Shown: in pieces, positions 63,378 through 64,000 of the stretch
How the letters are laid out: every line of letters begins with the position of its first letter
How positions within the stretch are numbered: position 1 is the first letter of the stretch
Assembly (NCBI GenBank): GCA_035547515.1
Contig: DASZUS010000024.1
Coordinates: 8,160-72,159 of the forward strand
DNA from: DASZTV01 sp035547515
GTDB lineage: Bacteria; Actinomycetota; Actinomycetes; JAFAQI01
Direction of reading: 5' to 3'
DNA length: 64,000 nt
Position numbers and translations under genes: made by a program
Notes under the pieces: model-generated
What the model was told of the DNA's origin: nothing
What the model saw: the letters and a program-made list of their open reading frames with translations, nothing else
Database searches by the model: none

Positions 63378-64000
63378 CTGAGAAGAAGACAGGCCCGCTC
63401 GCCGGCATCAAGGTCATCGAGCTCGCCGGCATCGGGCCCGCGCCGTACGCCTGCATGTTGCTCTCGGACCTCGGCGCCGAGGTGCTGCGCCTGGAACGCG
63501 CCCGCGGCGCGATCATGGGTGCCATCGCGGGCTTCGACGTCCTGTCCCGCGGGCGGCGCTCGGTGGCGATCGACCTGAAGGCCTCCGGGGCGCGCGAGCT
63601 CGTGCTCGACCTCGTCAAGCACGCAGACGTCCTGATCGAAGCGTTCCGGCCCGGCGTCGCGGAGCGGCTCGGGCTCGGTCCGGACGACTGCCGCGGATCG
63701 AACCCCAGGCTGGTCTACGCCCGGATGACCGGCTGGGGCCAGGAGGGCCCGCTGGCCGACCGGGTCGGTCACGACATCAACTACGCGGCCATCACCGGCG
63801 CGATCGCCGCGATCGGCGAGAAGGACCGCAAGCCGGTGCCGCCGCTCAACCTGGTCGCGGACTTCGGCGGCGGGTCCATGTTCGCGGTCATGGGCATCCT
63901 CGCCGCGCTGATCGAGCGCCAGACCAGCGGTGAGGGACAGGTGATCGACGTCGCGATGGTCGACGGGGTGACCAGCCTGCTGTCGATGGCGCACGGCCAG
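63374..64000 (+). CDS. CaiB/BaiF-family CoA enzyme, probable alpha-methylacyl-CoA racemase (cut by window end)
   Basis: The 209 visible residues belong to family III CoA-transferase/racemase enzymes. GIKVIELAGIGPAPYACMLL starts the fold, then EAFRPGVAERLGLGP, and the catalytic-type H/D residues lie in GHDINYAAITGA and NLVADFGGGS, which correspond to H126 and D156 of mycobacterial MCR. The racemase role in branched-chain or sterol side-chain degradation fits this subgroup. The GTG start overlaps the previous stop (GTGA). The C-terminal part is missing because the window ends. Confidence 0.9.
   Translation, partial: MTEKKTGPLAGIKVIELAGIGPAPYACMLLSDLGAEVLRLERARGAIMGAIAGFDVLSRGRRSVAIDLKASGARELVLDLVKHADVLIEAFRPGVAERLGLGPDDCRGSNPRLVYARMTGWGQEGPLADRVGHDINYAAITGAIAAIGEKDRKPVPPLNLVADFGGGSMFAVMGILAALIERQTSGEGQVIDVAMVDGVTSLLSMAHGQ

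Overview
The window is high-GC DNA from an actinobacterium. Gene order gives this away: nadD - LytR_C-type protein - rsfS - gpgP, obg-proB-proA, rpmA/rplU/RNase E-G, valS-folC-DUF4233-ndk, mreBCD-PBP2-rodA, and tig/clpP1-clpP2/clpX are all actinobacterial arrangements. A mycothiol-dependent-type enzyme and the frequent GTG starts agree. A soil actinomycete outside the best-known model genera is plausible, but the genus cannot be fixed from this sequence alone.

Region 1 (1-11.1 kb) is accessory DNA. It opens with the end of an integrative conjugative or mobilisable element: a MobF/TrwC relaxase-helicase, an excisionase-like HTH protein and a tyrosine integrase. Next comes a two-gene ATP-grasp RiPP (graspetide-type) locus, then a nuclease-helicase pair that looks like a Hachiman/AbpAB-type phage-defence module. 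A tRNA-Ala gene with its 3' end facing this cargo closes the region.

Region 2 (11.3-47.5 kb) is mostly core chromosome on the minus strand. It covers NAD and glycerate-phosphate metabolism, a sortase-anchored surface protein, a MoxR/VWA pair, proline synthesis, ribosome proteins and assembly, RNase E/G, a radical-SAM pair, the elongasome (mreBCD, PBP2, rodA), ndk, folC and valS. Two OafA-type acyltransferases are inserted between valS and clpX. The Clp protease and trigger factor genes complete it.

Region 3 (47.6-51.2 kb) is a small genomic island. An intact tRNA-Gly(TCC) stands at its left end and an exact 42-bp copy of that tRNA's 3' part stands at its right end. The roughly 3.5 kb between them holds a DUF3825-like protein, a membrane protein plus soluble partner of unknown function, and a decayed IS481-type transposase start. 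It has no integrase.

Region 4 (51.2-64 kb) is chromosomal and rich in secreted or membrane hydrolases: an epoxide hydrolase, two CocE/NonD-type hydrolases, a secretory lipase, a D,D-carboxypeptidase-like protein and two L,D-transpeptidases. An SDR, a cupin, a CtaG-like membrane protein and a CaiB/racemase-type CoA enzyme cut by the window end are also present.

The strongest candidates for undescribed biology are the RiPP plus nuclease-helicase cargo next to the integrase, and the three uncharacterised genes locked between the two tRNA-Gly repeats.
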